DNA of 64,000 nt, taken from Chryseosolibacter sp044507775 (GTDB taxonomy: Bacteria; Bacteroidota; Bacteroidia; Cytophagales; Cyclobacteriaceae). Position 1 is the stretch's first letter, and every line of letters starts with the position of its first letter. The notes below the pieces were generated by a model that saw only the letters and a list, made by a program, of their open reading frames with translations, searched no databases and was not told the origin of the DNA. Shown in pieces: positions 1 to 8,314 of this stretch. Made by a program: the position numbers and the translations under genes. Location: the NCBI GenBank assembly GCA_044507775.1, contig JBIQIY010000008.1, forward strand, positions 62,001 to 126,000. The letters are read 5' to 3'.

Positions 1-8
1 AGGTGCAG

Positions 9-50
9 ATTCGGTGCAGCAGGCCTAGCAGCAATTTAGCTGCACCGAAT
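9..50. repeat. Perfect 12-bp inverted repeat upstream of the integrase gene
   Basis: The arms ATTCGGTGCAGC (9-20) and GCTGCACCGAAT (39-50) are perfect inverted complements separated by 18 bases. The repeat lies about 95 bases before the recombinase start. It could be the terminator of a gene left of the window, or part of the arm/core region used by the recombinase. No matching second copy was recognised by eye elsewhere in the window, so calling it an attachment site would be a guess. Confidence 0.5.
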
Positions 51-144
51 TTCAGGGTTAAATCGCTGAATTACAACTAGTTCATCTATTGGACATCTTG
101 ATTTTTCCTGCGCCTGTGAAGTAGTTTCAACTTAACAATTCTTT

Positions 145-1389
145 ATGAGCACATCAATGAGCGTACTGTTCTATGCCAGGAAATCAATGGCGAACAATCA
201 AGGGGAGTATCCGATTTACATGCGGATCACAATTGCTGGCGAGCGTTTCGAGATCGGCACGAAGCGGTTTATTCTTCCGGAAAACTGGTCTGCAGAAACC
301 GGCCGTATGAAGGGAGCAAGTTCCAATGCACGATCTGTGAACACCTTTCTTGAATCTCTCCTTTCAAAAGCATACACGCACCAAAGACAGATCTTGAATG
401 AAGGCAAAGAATTTACAATGACGGAATTCAGAAGCAGATGGACAGGCGTGCCTCTTGAAAAACCGCGCATGCTTATGGAAGTTTTCGAAGAACATAACCA
501 ACAAATGAAAGCCCTGATCGGTCATGAATTCTCACATCACACTTTCGAACGGTACACGACTTCCAAAAAGCACACCGAGGAATTCATGAAGTGGAAGTAC
601 AAGGTGAATGACATGGACATCAGAAAACTCAATTACGAATTCATCACCAGTTATGAATTCTGGTTGAAGTCCCTGCGCAAGTGCGATCACAACACGGCAA
701 TCAAGTATTTATCCAACTTCAAAAAGATCGTGAACATCTGCATCAAGAACGGATGGCTCGACCGCAATCCCTTTGCCGGATTCAAGATGACGAAGCGAGA
801 AGTTGAAAGACCTTTTCTGGTGGAGGAAGAGCTTAACAGGATAATCGAGAAGACTTTCCTGATGCCACGCATGAACCAGGTACGCGATATCTTCATTTTC
901 TGCTGTTACACGGGTCTGGCATATGTGGATGTCGAGAAGCTCACTAGGGAAGAGATCACCACGGGCATTGACGGTGAAAAATGGATCTGGACCAGTAGGC
1001 AGAAAACGGATACTGCGACAAGGGTTCCTTTGCTTCCGCCAGCGCTGGAAATCCTGGACCGGTATAAGGATGATCCGCAGTGTTTGATTAAGAAGAGGTT
1101 GCTACCTGTACTCAGCAACCAGAAGATGAATACATATCTCAAGGAGATCGCGGATGCGTGTAAGATCACGAAGAAGATGACTTTTCATACGGCGCGGCAT
1201 ACGTTCGCCACGACGGTGACTTTATCGAATGGCGTGCCGATCGAAACGGTGGGTAGGATGCTCGGGCACAAGAATCTGAAGACGACGCAGCATTATGCGA
1301 GGATTTTGGATTTGAAGGTGAGTGAGGATATGAAAGTGCTTCGCTCGAAGTACACCAAATCAGCGAAATCAAATAAAACCTCGCAATAA
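145..1389 (+). CDS. Tyrosine recombinase (site-specific integrase), Bacteroidetes type
   Basis: This 414-residue protein should integrate and excise a mobile element by DNA strand exchange. It has an N-terminal arm-binding domain (about 1-100), a SAM-like core-binding domain (about 105-215) and a C-terminal catalytic domain. Visible catalytic residues are K287, H348-x2-R351 (FHTARHTF), H375 (LGHKN) and the nucleophile Y384 (QHYARI). The first catalytic arginine, usually in a TGLR motif, is Ala259 here (YTGLAYVDV). CTnDOT-type integrases of Bacteroides are known to lack that arginine too, so this fits the family rather than decay. The gene sits at the left end of the accessory region, as expected for an integrative element. 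Confidence 0.93.
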   Translation: MSTSMSVLFYARKSMANNQGEYPIYMRITIAGERFEIGTKRFILPENWSAETGRMKGASSNARSVNTFLESLLSKAYTHQRQILNEGKEFTMTEFRSRWTGVPLEKPRMLMEVFEEHNQQMKALIGHEFSHHTFERYTTSKKHTEEFMKWKYKVNDMDIRKLNYEFITSYEFWLKSLRKCDHNTAIKYLSNFKKIVNICIKNGWLDRNPFAGFKMTKREVERPFLVEEELNRIIEKTFLMPRMNQVRDIFIFCCYTGLAYVDVEKLTREEITTGIDGEKWIWTSRQKTDTATRVPLLPPALEILDRYKDDPQCLIKKRLLPVLSNQKMNTYLKEIADACKITKKMTFHTARHTFATTVTLSNGVPIETVGRMLGHKNLKTTQHYARILDLKVSEDMKVLRSKYTKSAKSNKTSQ

Positions 1390-1500
1390 GCGGCCACGTC
1401 TTTCCATCATAAAAGTTTACGTTTGGGAACTTCTCTATACTAAACCGTATGTTATCTTTCCATAATCATAGGAATTAAATTATGGTGCGCCCAAAATGGA

Positions 1501-1546
1501 GGGTGGCAGTGTTGGAAAAGAAAACCGAGACTCTGCACTGCCACCC
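1501..1546. repeat. 11-bp inverted repeat in the integrase-downstream gap
   Basis: GGGTGGCAGTG (1501-1511) pairs perfectly with CACTGCCACCC (1536-1546) around a 24-base loop. It lies in the roughly 370-base gap after the integrase. The gap has no convincing gene; a minus-strand frame across it is Leu-rich and looks accidental. No T-tract follows, so a simple intrinsic terminator is not obvious. Confidence 0.4.
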
Positions 1547-1757
1547 GGAAGTAGGTTAGCGCCAGAATTTTAAGGCTTATGAGGGAAAGGACAGAAAGGC
1601 TAGCGAGGCACAGAGGGGCCAGTACAAATAGCCAAAGGTTATTAATGTTATTTAAGCTAAGAGCGTTAAATTCTAGACCTTGTAGATATTGTTGTTCGTT
1701 AGACGATTTTAGTACATTCATGTCCACTAAGGTGTTACTTAAAATAGACAGCTAGCA

Positions 1758-2297
1758 ATGAAAAGCCATCAAGAACGAGAGGAGGACAATAGAAGACGAG
1801 CCCTACTTGAAATAAAGCGGATTCTGCCTTACGTAGAAGAGGTGAATAGCGATTTATATCGAATTAGTGCATCTCTTAGGCCTGACCCGGATGATGACAA
1901 TCAGTATGCTCATTGGGTATATGAAATCAAGACACAATTAGATTTTATTGCGTCAGCGTTAACAGACGAGTTTGGAAATAGATTTGGAAGTGTATGCCAA
2001 GATGGTCATATTTTTAAACTGCTTCAATTGTATGAGGATTCACTGCAACTCCCAACTAAGAGTATCCAGGAGAAGATGGTCCTTGAATTTCTAATTAGGG
2101 TGTGCACAGCGATCATAGTAGCCAATGGATCAGGAGAGCCAGACAGCATCCGACATACTCAGGCTGACTACGCTTTAGGCAACACTAGACTATTTATTGA
2201 TCATCTAGTTCAAGAGCACGACCGTAATAATAAATGCAGAGAAAAGAATGTGTGGTTCGATCTAAAAATGCAGAATTATATAAACGCCCAAGAGTGA
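1758..2297 (+). CDS. Hypothetical protein, 179 aa
   Basis: Not recognised. The predicted product is soluble, acidic and mainly helical, with a charged N-terminus (residues 1-20 rich in E, R and D) and a central segment around 'FIASALTDEFGNRFGSVC'. No signal peptide, membrane segment or catalytic motif was seen. It lies alone between the integrase and the convergent CBASS operon, whose last gene ends about 55 bases away, so it is cargo of the accessory region. The start is the first ATG of an open frame with plausible codon use. Confidence 0.55.
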   Translation: MKSHQEREEDNRRRALLEIKRILPYVEEVNSDLYRISASLRPDPDDDNQYAHWVYEIKTQLDFIASALTDEFGNRFGSVCQDGHIFKLLQLYEDSLQLPTKSIQEKMVLEFLIRVCTAIIVANGSGEPDSIRHTQADYALGNTRLFIDHLVQEHDRNNKCREKNVWFDLKMQNYINAQE

Positions 2298-2353
2298 CGG
2301 TAACGAGTCATCCTGGTAGTGCTCGATAAGTTCCCTTTATTTGGTTCTACGCT

Positions 2354-3196
2354 TCATTCATACTTCTCATTTACAGCCCATTTGGTGTGCGGCCCGATTT
2401 CATATTCAAACCTTTTCGTTGCGCTGTTGAATCCAAGAGAATTTATTAAGTCTTGAGTAGCCCACCTGTGGGTATCCTTGTCACCCTGATCCAGTAACTG
2501 CTCCAGGTCCTGCTCTTGCTCGGTGTTGGGTATCAAATCAAAAATTTCATAAAGAAGAATTTCTTGACAGTCCAAGTTTTTGGCTTTTTGCATCGGGGTT
2601 TGGAGAGTTAATACGTATCGGTAGTCGATGTACCGGAACTTATGCTTATCCAATATTCCGGTCGAAAGCAGTTCCTCACAAAACTCTCGCCATTGAGACG
2701 TTTCTCGGTCTTCTCGAGAATTAAACCACTTAACAATATCGAGCACATTCTTTCCAGGCAAAGTGAATCTCAAATCATTCTTTGCTATGCCGTGCGAAGT
2801 TTCAATTAGTCGGTCGGGTTTTACCTCGAATTTTCTAAATATTTTCTCCGATCCCGGTAATGTTTTGTAGGCCCCACCTACAAGCTGGTAATAGTTGCCG
2901 TTTCTATTTTTAACTAACAAGTATTTTCCTTTGATGGCGATTCGGAAAAGGTACGAAATGGATAGTCTTACAGGTCGATTTCTATACATTACCAGGGTCT
3001 TAAATAGCAGTGGAAGACGGTTCAGATTGTAGAGCCCTTCAACAAGACCGACGTATAACGGGGATGAGACTATATTGACAGCGATAGCCAACGAAATTGC
3101 CGGCCATGGCTGCGTCACATCCGTACACACTAATACATACACGATCACACTGGTGCTTGTAAGGAACACGAGGCCTTTTGCTAAATTCTTTCTCAT
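2354..3196 (-). CDS. cap16: CBASS effector: two-transmembrane NUDIX protein (Cap16-like)
   Basis: The protein has two N-terminal hydrophobic helices (about residues 7-25 and 33-57) followed by a soluble domain beginning KGKYLLVKNRNGNYY and containing REFCEEL (170-176), which resembles the core of a NUDIX box. This matches the SMODS-associated 2TM-NUDIX effector class. Effectors of this type are predicted to sense the cyclic nucleotide and act on the inner membrane. The start codon overlaps the upstream AAA gene by 4 bases (ATGA), so it is the last gene of the four-gene operon. The NUDIX glycines are incomplete, so it may bind rather than hydrolyse nucleotide. Whether it disrupts the membrane is inference. 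Confidence 0.75.
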   Translation of the reverse strand: MRKNLAKGLVFLTSTSVIVYVLVCTDVTQPWPAISLAIAVNIVSSPLYVGLVEGLYNLNRLPLLFKTLVMYRNRPVRLSISYLFRIAIKGKYLLVKNRNGNYYQLVGGAYKTLPGSEKIFRKFEVKPDRLIETSHGIAKNDLRFTLPGKNVLDIVKWFNSREDRETSQWREFCEELLSTGILDKHKFRYIDYRYVLTLQTPMQKAKNLDCQEILLYEIFDLIPNTEQEQDLEQLLDQGDKDTHRWATQDLINSLGFNSATKRFEYEIGPHTKWAVNEKYE

Positions 3197-4080
3197 GTTA
3201 TTCGCGGACTTGGTTTGACTTTTTTGATCGCGTCACAGATGTCCTCAAACGATAAAGATCTATCCGGGTAGCACCTAGTGATTGCCTCAGGCAGTACCCT
3301 GAGTCTAATGTCTGAAAAAGAGTACTCTAGCCCACCATTTTCGTGATTGCCAGTCAGATCTGCTAAATGTCGAAGCTGCTTTGGGCTAAGCTTCAACCCC
3401 TGAAGACTTTTCTCAAACAATTCGATTCTCTCCTCGTCGGTCGGTCGACCAAATTCCAAAACCACCGACGCTCTTCTTAGTATGGCTTCGTCAATGAAAT
3501 GAAGCCTATTCGTTGACATAAAGACAATTGCTCGACCTTTTAGCTCTCTGACTTCATCAATCTTCTGAATCAGAGTGTTCACAGCTGCTTTTTCTTCTTG
3601 ATGCATTTGCAATGTTGAACGAGATGTTGCTATCGCATCAACTTCATCAATAAATAAAAATGCAAGTCGCTTTTTACCGGCCTGAGTCTTTAATTCAGCA
3701 AAGGCATCATTCACCAGATTTCCCATCTGACCATGCAGGCCGTCGCCCCTAACACGCGTACTTAGCTTCAAAAAGAAGCCTTCCTTTTTCATGTCCCTGA
3801 CCATTCGATCAGCTATTCCTTCAGCCGATACGGTTTTCCCTGTGCCCGCATCGCCTGCCAAAATTACGAGCGGATATCTGTCGGTAAGTTGAGTAATGAT
3901 TGGCAACTCAGCTTTGTGGAACTTCTTGCTCCATTCAACTAGACCTTCTTGATCAAGCAAGAGTTTGAGATTTGCAAAGATTCGTTGAAACTTGGCCTCA
4001 AAGCCAATCAGACTTTGAGTCCTCTCCTTGACTGCAGTGGATGGTAATTCAATGTGACTATCAAATATTGAATTTGCCAT
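3193..4080 (-). CDS. cap6: CBASS regulator: TRIP13/Pch2-like AAA+ ATPase (Cap6)
   Basis: This 295-residue single AAA+ ATPase is predicted to remodel the HORMA protein encoded next to it and so switch off CD-NTase activation. Motifs are Walker A GDAGTGKT (76-83), Walker B FLFIDEVD (141-148), sensor-1 N191 in 'MSTNR' and arginine-finger candidates R202/R203. The pore segment around 'GDGLHGQMGN' (112-121) and the small C-terminal helical domain are also present. Its start shares one base with the stop of the HORMA gene (TAATG), indicating translational coupling. Together with the HORMA gene it defines a type III CBASS. Confidence 0.9.
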   Translation of the reverse strand: MANSIFDSHIELPSTAVKERTQSLIGFEAKFQRIFANLKLLLDQEGLVEWSKKFHKAELPIITQLTDRYPLVILAGDAGTGKTVSAEGIADRMVRDMKKEGFFLKLSTRVRGDGLHGQMGNLVNDAFAELKTQAGKKRLAFLFIDEVDAIATSRSTLQMHQEEKAAVNTLIQKIDEVRELKGRAIVFMSTNRLHFIDEAILRRASVVLEFGRPTDEERIELFEKSLQGLKLSPKQLRHLADLTGNHENGGLEYSFSDIRLRVLPEAITRCYPDRSLSFEDICDAIKKVKPSPRIT

Positions 4081-4589
4081 TAGTTAAAATTTATTTTTCT
4101 TACCTCATATCCTCGACTTGCATACAATTGAGCGTTTTCTCGCGATAAATGCGAGTAGGAATTGTCAATGGTGGACGTTACCCAATTAATATGGAATTTG
4201 TTGTCGCGTTGAAATATTGCTTGCTGCTCGGGACTTAGTTTATTCCACGCGTCGCTATTGCTAACAATAATTGTCATTCGTGTGTTGGGGATATTTTGCC
4301 AAGCGTTGCTTCCGGCCCGGTCACTTTGGGTAGCTTTACCGTTCTCATCTATTGTATAACGAGACGCTTTAATGGGTTTTTGATTTGTGTCCATTAGTGC
4401 AATGTCGACATAGTCCAAATATTTGTTTTCTGCCCAAACGAGAATATCATGCAGGTAGTTTTCGACTTGAGAACTTGTCATTTTTTCAGTTCTTGCAGCA
4501 ATCATCCTGAGATCTGCACTGAAACCTTCAAAAGTTTTTCGAATATCGACCACGGTGTACGTGGCTGTCGTTGTAACGGTGTTGTACAT
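4080..4589 (-). CDS. cap7: CBASS bacterial HORMA-domain protein (Cap7)
   Basis: The 169-residue sequence begins with the typical HORMA-1 pattern 'TATYTVVDIRKTFEGFSADL' and continues through helices with 'RMIAARTEKMT'. The C-terminus 'VRKINFN' could act as the safety-belt or closure segment. Known Cap7 proteins bind a closure-motif peptide, then bind and activate the CD-NTase, and are disassembled by Cap6. The gene follows the CD-NTase gene by 5 bases and is coupled to the TRIP13 gene. The trigger peptide is unknown; no separate second HORMA gene was found in the operon. Confidence 0.85.
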   Translation of the reverse strand: MYNTVTTTATYTVVDIRKTFEGFSADLRMIAARTEKMTSSQVENYLHDILVWAENKYLDYVDIALMDTNQKPIKASRYTIDENGKATQSDRAGSNAWQNIPNTRMTIIVSNSDAWNKLSPEQQAIFQRDNKFHINWVTSTIDNSYSHLSRENAQLYASRGYEVRKINFN

Positions 4590-4594
4590 ATACT

Positions 4595-5587
4595 TTAGTT
4601 TTCTGCTGTTATGTTAAATGTCGGGCCAAAGACGCGTTTCCATTCGTCAAGGGTATCCCCATCAAAATTCTTGGATTGGGCAATATGTAGACTTTCAAAT
4701 GCATCGTTGGCCTCTTTGATAATCTCTTTCCAGGTTGCCTCATCAAGTTTCTTTGCCGCATTGTTCTCATTATTGGATGGGTCGGCCACATATATTGCGC
4801 TGTCAAGTTTTGGAATGCCGTTTATTGCATCCCGGAATTTGATAATTGGAAAGTTCGGGTCGCTAATGAACTTGAAAAATCTTATGATACCCGTTTCGAT
4901 GTCCGTCTCGCGGGACTTCTCGATTTCCAGATAGGACACAATCAATTCAATGGTAAACGAAGATAATCCTGGATCATCGTCTGTCGGTTTGAATTCCTTG
5001 AAATTTCTCCACCATTTAATTGCTCGGACTATTGAAGTATAGTAGGTGTTGGCGTCTGTCCTCGTTTTCGCAAACTCTAATTGTTTGGTCACACTAGTGA
5101 TATATTTCTTTCCTCCACCGCCTCGCTGAGGCTGCCAAACGTAGTCCTTCGGCGTTTTTACCGGAACAACTGGCACAATGTCTACCTCGAGGCCGGTGCC
5201 CGCGAAGCGAATTTTGATTGATTTGGTATTGCCTTCGGCATCTACATCGCGATTGATATCCTTTGAAGGATAAATGTCACTCAAGTAGTCAACGACAAAG
5301 TCATGAAGCTTTGTCAGGTCATCCTGTAAACCTTCATCACCGGAAACATATAGCACCAGGTCCACATCAATCGGGTTTTCCCCCGTTGGTCGTAAAATTG
5401 TTCCCTTCTTCCAAGAGCCGGCAATTGTAAACTGTGTTACCTTGATGCCAGTCCTTGTATCGTTCTTGATTTTTGCCTCGAGCTTCTCCATCAGATTTTT
5501 GATCTGATCTCGATATCGCGGCATATCTTCACGCTTCAATTTTATCCTATTAATAAAATTCGAGAGCTGACTGTTCGTAAGTTTCAT
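4595..5587 (-). CDS. CBASS CD-NTase (cyclic oligonucleotide synthase)
   Basis: This 330-residue SMODS-type nucleotidyltransferase is predicted to make a cyclic di- or trinucleotide alarm signal after phage sensing. The active site is clear: G57-S58 in 'FTIAGSWKKGT', D74 and D76 in 'PIDVDLVLY', and the third acid D136 in 'EVDIVPV'. The C-terminal helical domain is intact. It is the first gene of the operon and its ATG overlaps the stop of a 61-codon upstream frame (ATGA). The nucleotide product cannot be read from the sequence. The partnership with HORMA and TRIP13 genes places it in type III CBASS. Confidence 0.92.
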   Translation of the reverse strand: MKLTNSQLSNFINRIKLKREDMPRYRDQIKNLMEKLEAKIKNDTRTGIKVTQFTIAGSWKKGTILRPTGENPIDVDLVLYVSGDEGLQDDLTKLHDFVVDYLSDIYPSKDINRDVDAEGNTKSIKIRFAGTGLEVDIVPVVPVKTPKDYVWQPQRGGGGKKYITSVTKQLEFAKTRTDANTYYTSIVRAIKWWRNFKEFKPTDDDPGLSSFTIELIVSYLEIEKSRETDIETGIIRFFKFISDPNFPIIKFRDAINGIPKLDSAIYVADPSNNENNAAKKLDEATWKEIIKEANDAFESLHIAQSKNFDGDTLDEWKRVFGPTFNITAEN

Positions 5588-5769
5588 ATTAGACTGTGGA
5601 AATAACGGTACTCCATGATCTCAGGCAGTTGCATTGCCTTCTGTTTGACATATTTCGTAAACGGAGCAACCGTAATGCCAGTTCCAGTAAACCGTATATT
5701 TTTGGACATTATGTCAAAAAGCCCCAAAAAATATAAGGGAAAGTGCCTAATGACAATCCAAAAATCCAC
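5584..5769 (-). other. Short 61-codon frame upstream of and overlapping the CD-NTase start
   Basis: This open frame ends in an ATGA overlap with the CD-NTase start, the same coupling style used inside the operon, so it might be a short leader peptide. Its residues 'IRFTGTGITV' resemble 'IRFAGTGLEV' inside the CD-NTase itself (127-136), which could be chance or a decayed duplicate fragment. Its first third lies in an AT-rich stretch holding candidate operators. Treated as doubtful. Confidence 0.2.
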
Positions 5770-5790
5770 CTTTTGTCATGCCATATGACA
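5699..5790. promoter_or_regulatory. Cluster of TGACA/TGTCA half-sites between CBASS and the HTH-M78 gene
   Basis: The divergent intergenic region holds a near palindrome (5699-5720; ACAT/ATGT core flanked by T5 and A5 runs), a TGACA at 5751-5755, and the pair TGTCAT (5774-5779) / ATGACA (5785-5790) with a 5-base spacer. A further TTGACA at 5806 overlaps the predicted -33 box of the HTH-M78 gene. Repeated half-sites between divergent genes are what an autoregulated HTH repressor needs. The binding protein is inferred to be the adjacent HTH-M78 product. Confidence 0.45.
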
Positions 5791-5805
5791 GATTAACATA
5801 TAAAA

Positions 5806-5835
5806 TTGACAGAATTTGAAAAAACGCTACATTTG
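5806..5835 (+). promoter_or_regulatory. Bacteroidetes-type promoter for the HTH-M78 gene
   Basis: TTG (5806-5808), a 19-base spacer and TACATTTG (5828-5835) match the Bacteroidetes sigma-A consensus of a TTG box about 19-21 bases before TAnnTTTG. The gene starts 66 bases downstream. The -33 box is inside one of the TGACA motifs, so a bound repressor would block it. Confidence 0.6.
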
Positions 5836-5901
5836 TAAACCTATTTGTGTGAAGATCCGTTGCTATGGTACTAGAATTGAAGGCACTAACTCAAACTTTA
5901 T

Positions 5902-6957
5902 ATGAAAAATTTTGCTGAACGGCTAAGGTCCGCCCGTGTCATGGCTGGCCTTTCGCTGCAGGATTTGGCAGAAAAACTTCAGAATCGTGTCACCCGGCAA
6001 GCCCTTCATAAATATGAAAAGGGTGAATTCATGCCGGATAGCGAAATGCTGGGACTTTTGTGCGATGCTTTGGATGTGCGCCCTGACTATTTTTTCCGTA
6101 AAACTGAGGTAAAAATGGGCGAGATATCCTTCCGCAAGCGTCAGAATTTCCCCGTTAAGGATAGAAAGGGACTGGAAGAACGGGCTAAGGACGTGCTGGA
6201 AAGGTATCTCGAGTTAGAACAGATTCTCAACATCCCGACCAATTTTTCACTCAATTTTAAGGCACGTCCGGTGAAGACAAATCAGGATGTGGAGAAAATT
6301 GCTTTTGATCTCCGAAAAGCATGGAAGCTAGGAAACGACCCCATCTTCAACCTGATCGAATTACTGGAAGACAACAAGATCAAGGTGATCGAGATAGAGT
6401 CGGCCGATACATTCGATGGACTCTCTGCCTGGGCAAATGACGGTAGCATTCCGGTGATCGTACTGAACAACAGCACTATAAAGTCACTTGACCGCAAACG
6501 TTTCACCGCCCTGCACGAGTTGGCCCACCTGATCCTGAACCTGGAAGGGCAGACTGAAAAACAGCGGGAAAAATTTTGCAATTACTTCGCTGGAGCCATG
6601 CTACTACCTTCAGATACGTTGGAAAAGGAAGTCGGAAAATCACGCACCAAGCTCTTACTCCCGGAATTGGGCGCGATCAAAAAACAATACGGCATTTCGA
6701 TGCAGGCCATTGCATACCGTATGAAGGACTTGGGTATCATTACCCCAAGCTATTTTAAGCAATTTATGTTCTTCATTAATCAATCTGGCTTCAGAATCGA
6801 AGAACCTTTTGCCTACGAAGGACAAGAAAAATCAAGCAGGTTCAGTCAATTATTGTTCCGTGCGCTTGGCGAAGAACTGATCTCAATGAGTAAAGCTGCG
6901 GCATTGAACAATCAAAAACTTGCTGAGTTTAGAGAAAAGAACCTGATGATTGCCTGA
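5902..6957 (+). CDS. HTH (XRE) and ImmA/IrrE (M78) zinc peptidase fusion protein
   Basis: An N-terminal Cro/C1-type helix-turn-helix (about residues 4-63) is joined to an ImmA/IrrE-family metallopeptidase with HELAH at 205-209 and the family's later motif 'NYFAGAMLLP' (227-236). Such fusions regulate genes and may be cut or activated by stress. The downstream PIN gene overlaps its stop by one base (TGATG), so the two are translated together, like a toxin-antitoxin pair. It also faces the CBASS operon across shared half-sites. HTH (CapH) and M78 peptidase (CapP) proteins are known CBASS regulators as separate proteins. Whether this fusion serves CBASS, the PIN protein or both is unresolved. 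Confidence 0.85.
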   Translation: MKNFAERLRSARVMAGLSLQDLAEKLQNRVTRQALHKYEKGEFMPDSEMLGLLCDALDVRPDYFFRKTEVKMGEISFRKRQNFPVKDRKGLEERAKDVLERYLELEQILNIPTNFSLNFKARPVKTNQDVEKIAFDLRKAWKLGNDPIFNLIELLEDNKIKVIEIESADTFDGLSAWANDGSIPVIVLNNSTIKSLDRKRFTALHELAHLILNLEGQTEKQREKFCNYFAGAMLLPSDTLEKEVGKSRTKLLLPELGAIKKQYGISMQAIAYRMKDLGIITPSYFKQFMFFINQSGFRIEEPFAYEGQEKSSRFSQLLFRALGEELISMSKAAALNNQKLAEFREKNLMIA

Positions 6958-7466
6958 TGCGGATCGTTGTAACCGACGCATGCATATTTATCGATATCAT
7001 TGATCTCCAACTCACCGAGGCTTTCTTCGGCCTTGAGTTGGAGATCCATACCACAAAGGATGTATTTAACGAACTGTACCAAAGCCAGCAACAAATCCTC
7101 CAGGCATATCAAAGGTCAAGAACGCTAATGGTCCATGTTCTTTCGCCACAGGAACAAAGCAAACTACTGGAAGAGAATTTTCCCGCATCTCTGTCTCCGG
7201 AAGATTGTTCCGTAATCTACATGGCGCGGAAGCTTGATGCCATCGTACTGAGCAGCGACAAACCAGTCCGGAACCATGCAAAAAAGCTGGCCATCGAATA
7301 TCACGGTATGATCTGGGTGTTCGATCAGTTAGTAGAGCAGGAATTGCTTAATAAGAAGGAAGCCATAGCTAAATTGAAACAACTTGTGTTCAGCAATATG
7401 ATTTATAAGGGCAATGCGGACATGGTCAAAGAACTGGAAAAAAGGATCAACGGGTGGTCAAAATAG
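6957..7466 (+). CDS. PIN-domain protein, probable toxin of the HTH-M78 pair
   Basis: This 169-residue protein has the PIN nuclease fold signature: D7 in 'VTDACIFIDI', E39 in 'FNELY', E82/D83 in 'SPEDCSVI' and D101 in 'LSSDKPVR'. These give the usual four-acid site for metal-dependent RNA cleavage. It overlaps the HTH-M78 gene by one base. XRE/ImmA-IrrE plus PIN pairs are widespread and toxin-antitoxin-like. The C-terminal 50 residues form a charged helical extension beyond the PIN core. RNA target unknown. Confidence 0.75.
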   Translation: MRIVVTDACIFIDIIDLQLTEAFFGLELEIHTTKDVFNELYQSQQQILQAYQRSRTLMVHVLSPQEQSKLLEENFPASLSPEDCSVIYMARKLDAIVLSSDKPVRNHAKKLAIEYHGMIWVFDQLVEQELLNKKEAIAKLKQLVFSNMIYKGNADMVKELEKRINGWSK

Positions 7467-7499
7467 TTATCGTCAATGGGAAGAAGCCACGTTACAACT

Positions 7500-8297
7500 T
7501 CAAAATAAATCTCCGTCAATTACAATTTCGTTCGGCACAGTAATCCGATATTTTTTATCCAACTTTCCTCCTTTCACCAGCATCCGATTTCCAACACCCA
7601 AATCAATCTTATTTAAATTGAGTTTTGCAAACCATGCATAGTTTTGCCGTTCAGCAAACCACAGAAAGAGCCGCTTGCATTTAATATTGGTAGATTGCTC
7701 CAGCACGCTTTGAACAACCCGTGGCGAAAAGGCAGTCATACCTTGCATCAACTCGTTTGCATGATCGAAGGTGATTTCACCAGGCACGCCGAGCAATGCC
7801 TCCAACATCGCCCTTTCGGGTACAGATATTATTAACCCGGGCATATTCTCTTTCCATGCTCGTTTCATTGTGAATGATTCACTGTTCCTCACTTTTAAAT
7901 CGTTGAATATGTCCTTGTGTCGTATGAAGGTTATGTTAGGAGAAAAATTGGTTACCCACTTGGGCAATGGTTCGGGACAGGACAACCTGATCACCTGCTT
8001 TTTCTTCGACAACGGGAGGTAGTGTGCTAATCCCTGCAATTCCAGCGAGGTCAATCCGCTGACGACACAATCTAGTTTGACAAAAGCTTGCAGGGCATAG
8101 ACTACCGCTTCCCATGAGCCGGACACTTCGCCCCGGCTATAAACTCCATAACTTAGCGTTTTCAGTTGATCACTTTTGACCAGATTGTCGATAGCGTGCC
8201 TGTCAAACTTCTTTCCAAGCAGCCATTGACGCGTAACTATTGCCCCCTCGGGTATTAGTTTGGTCAAGATTTTCCTTCGTTCCGCGTTTAATGGCAT
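7500..8297 (-). CDS. AbiEi-family antitoxin / transcriptional repressor
   Basis: The product begins with a winged-helix region ('RRKILTKLIPEGAIVTRQWL', then 'KTLSYGVYSRGE') followed by the longer AbiEi C-terminal domain, matching type IV antitoxins that repress their own operon and oppose an AbiEii nucleotidyltransferase toxin. I placed the start at 8297 (MPLNAERR). The frame is open 44 codons further upstream, but that stretch crosses the palindromic operators and gives an implausible hydrophobic leader. Unusually, the partner nucleotidyltransferase is not downstream but divergent, behind a winged-helix gene. The 3' end is convergent with the PIN gene, 33 bases apart. Confidence 0.75.
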   Translation of the reverse strand: MPLNAERRKILTKLIPEGAIVTRQWLLGKKFDRHAIDNLVKSDQLKTLSYGVYSRGEVSGSWEAVVYALQAFVKLDCVVSGLTSLELQGLAHYLPLSKKKQVIRLSCPEPLPKWVTNFSPNITFIRHKDIFNDLKVRNSESFTMKRAWKENMPGLIISVPERAMLEALLGVPGEITFDHANELMQGMTAFSPRVVQSVLEQSTNIKCKRLFLWFAERQNYAWFAKLNLNKIDLGVGNRMLVKGGKLDKKYRITVPNEIVIDGDLF

Positions 8298-8314
8298 GAT
8301 TGTAAGTGTTGATT

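Noticed and set aside
1452..1727. 91-codon minus-strand frame after the integrase gene
   Set aside because: Leucine/serine-rich with no domain, crosses an inverted repeat, and has no start context; composition fits non-coding AT-rich DNA.
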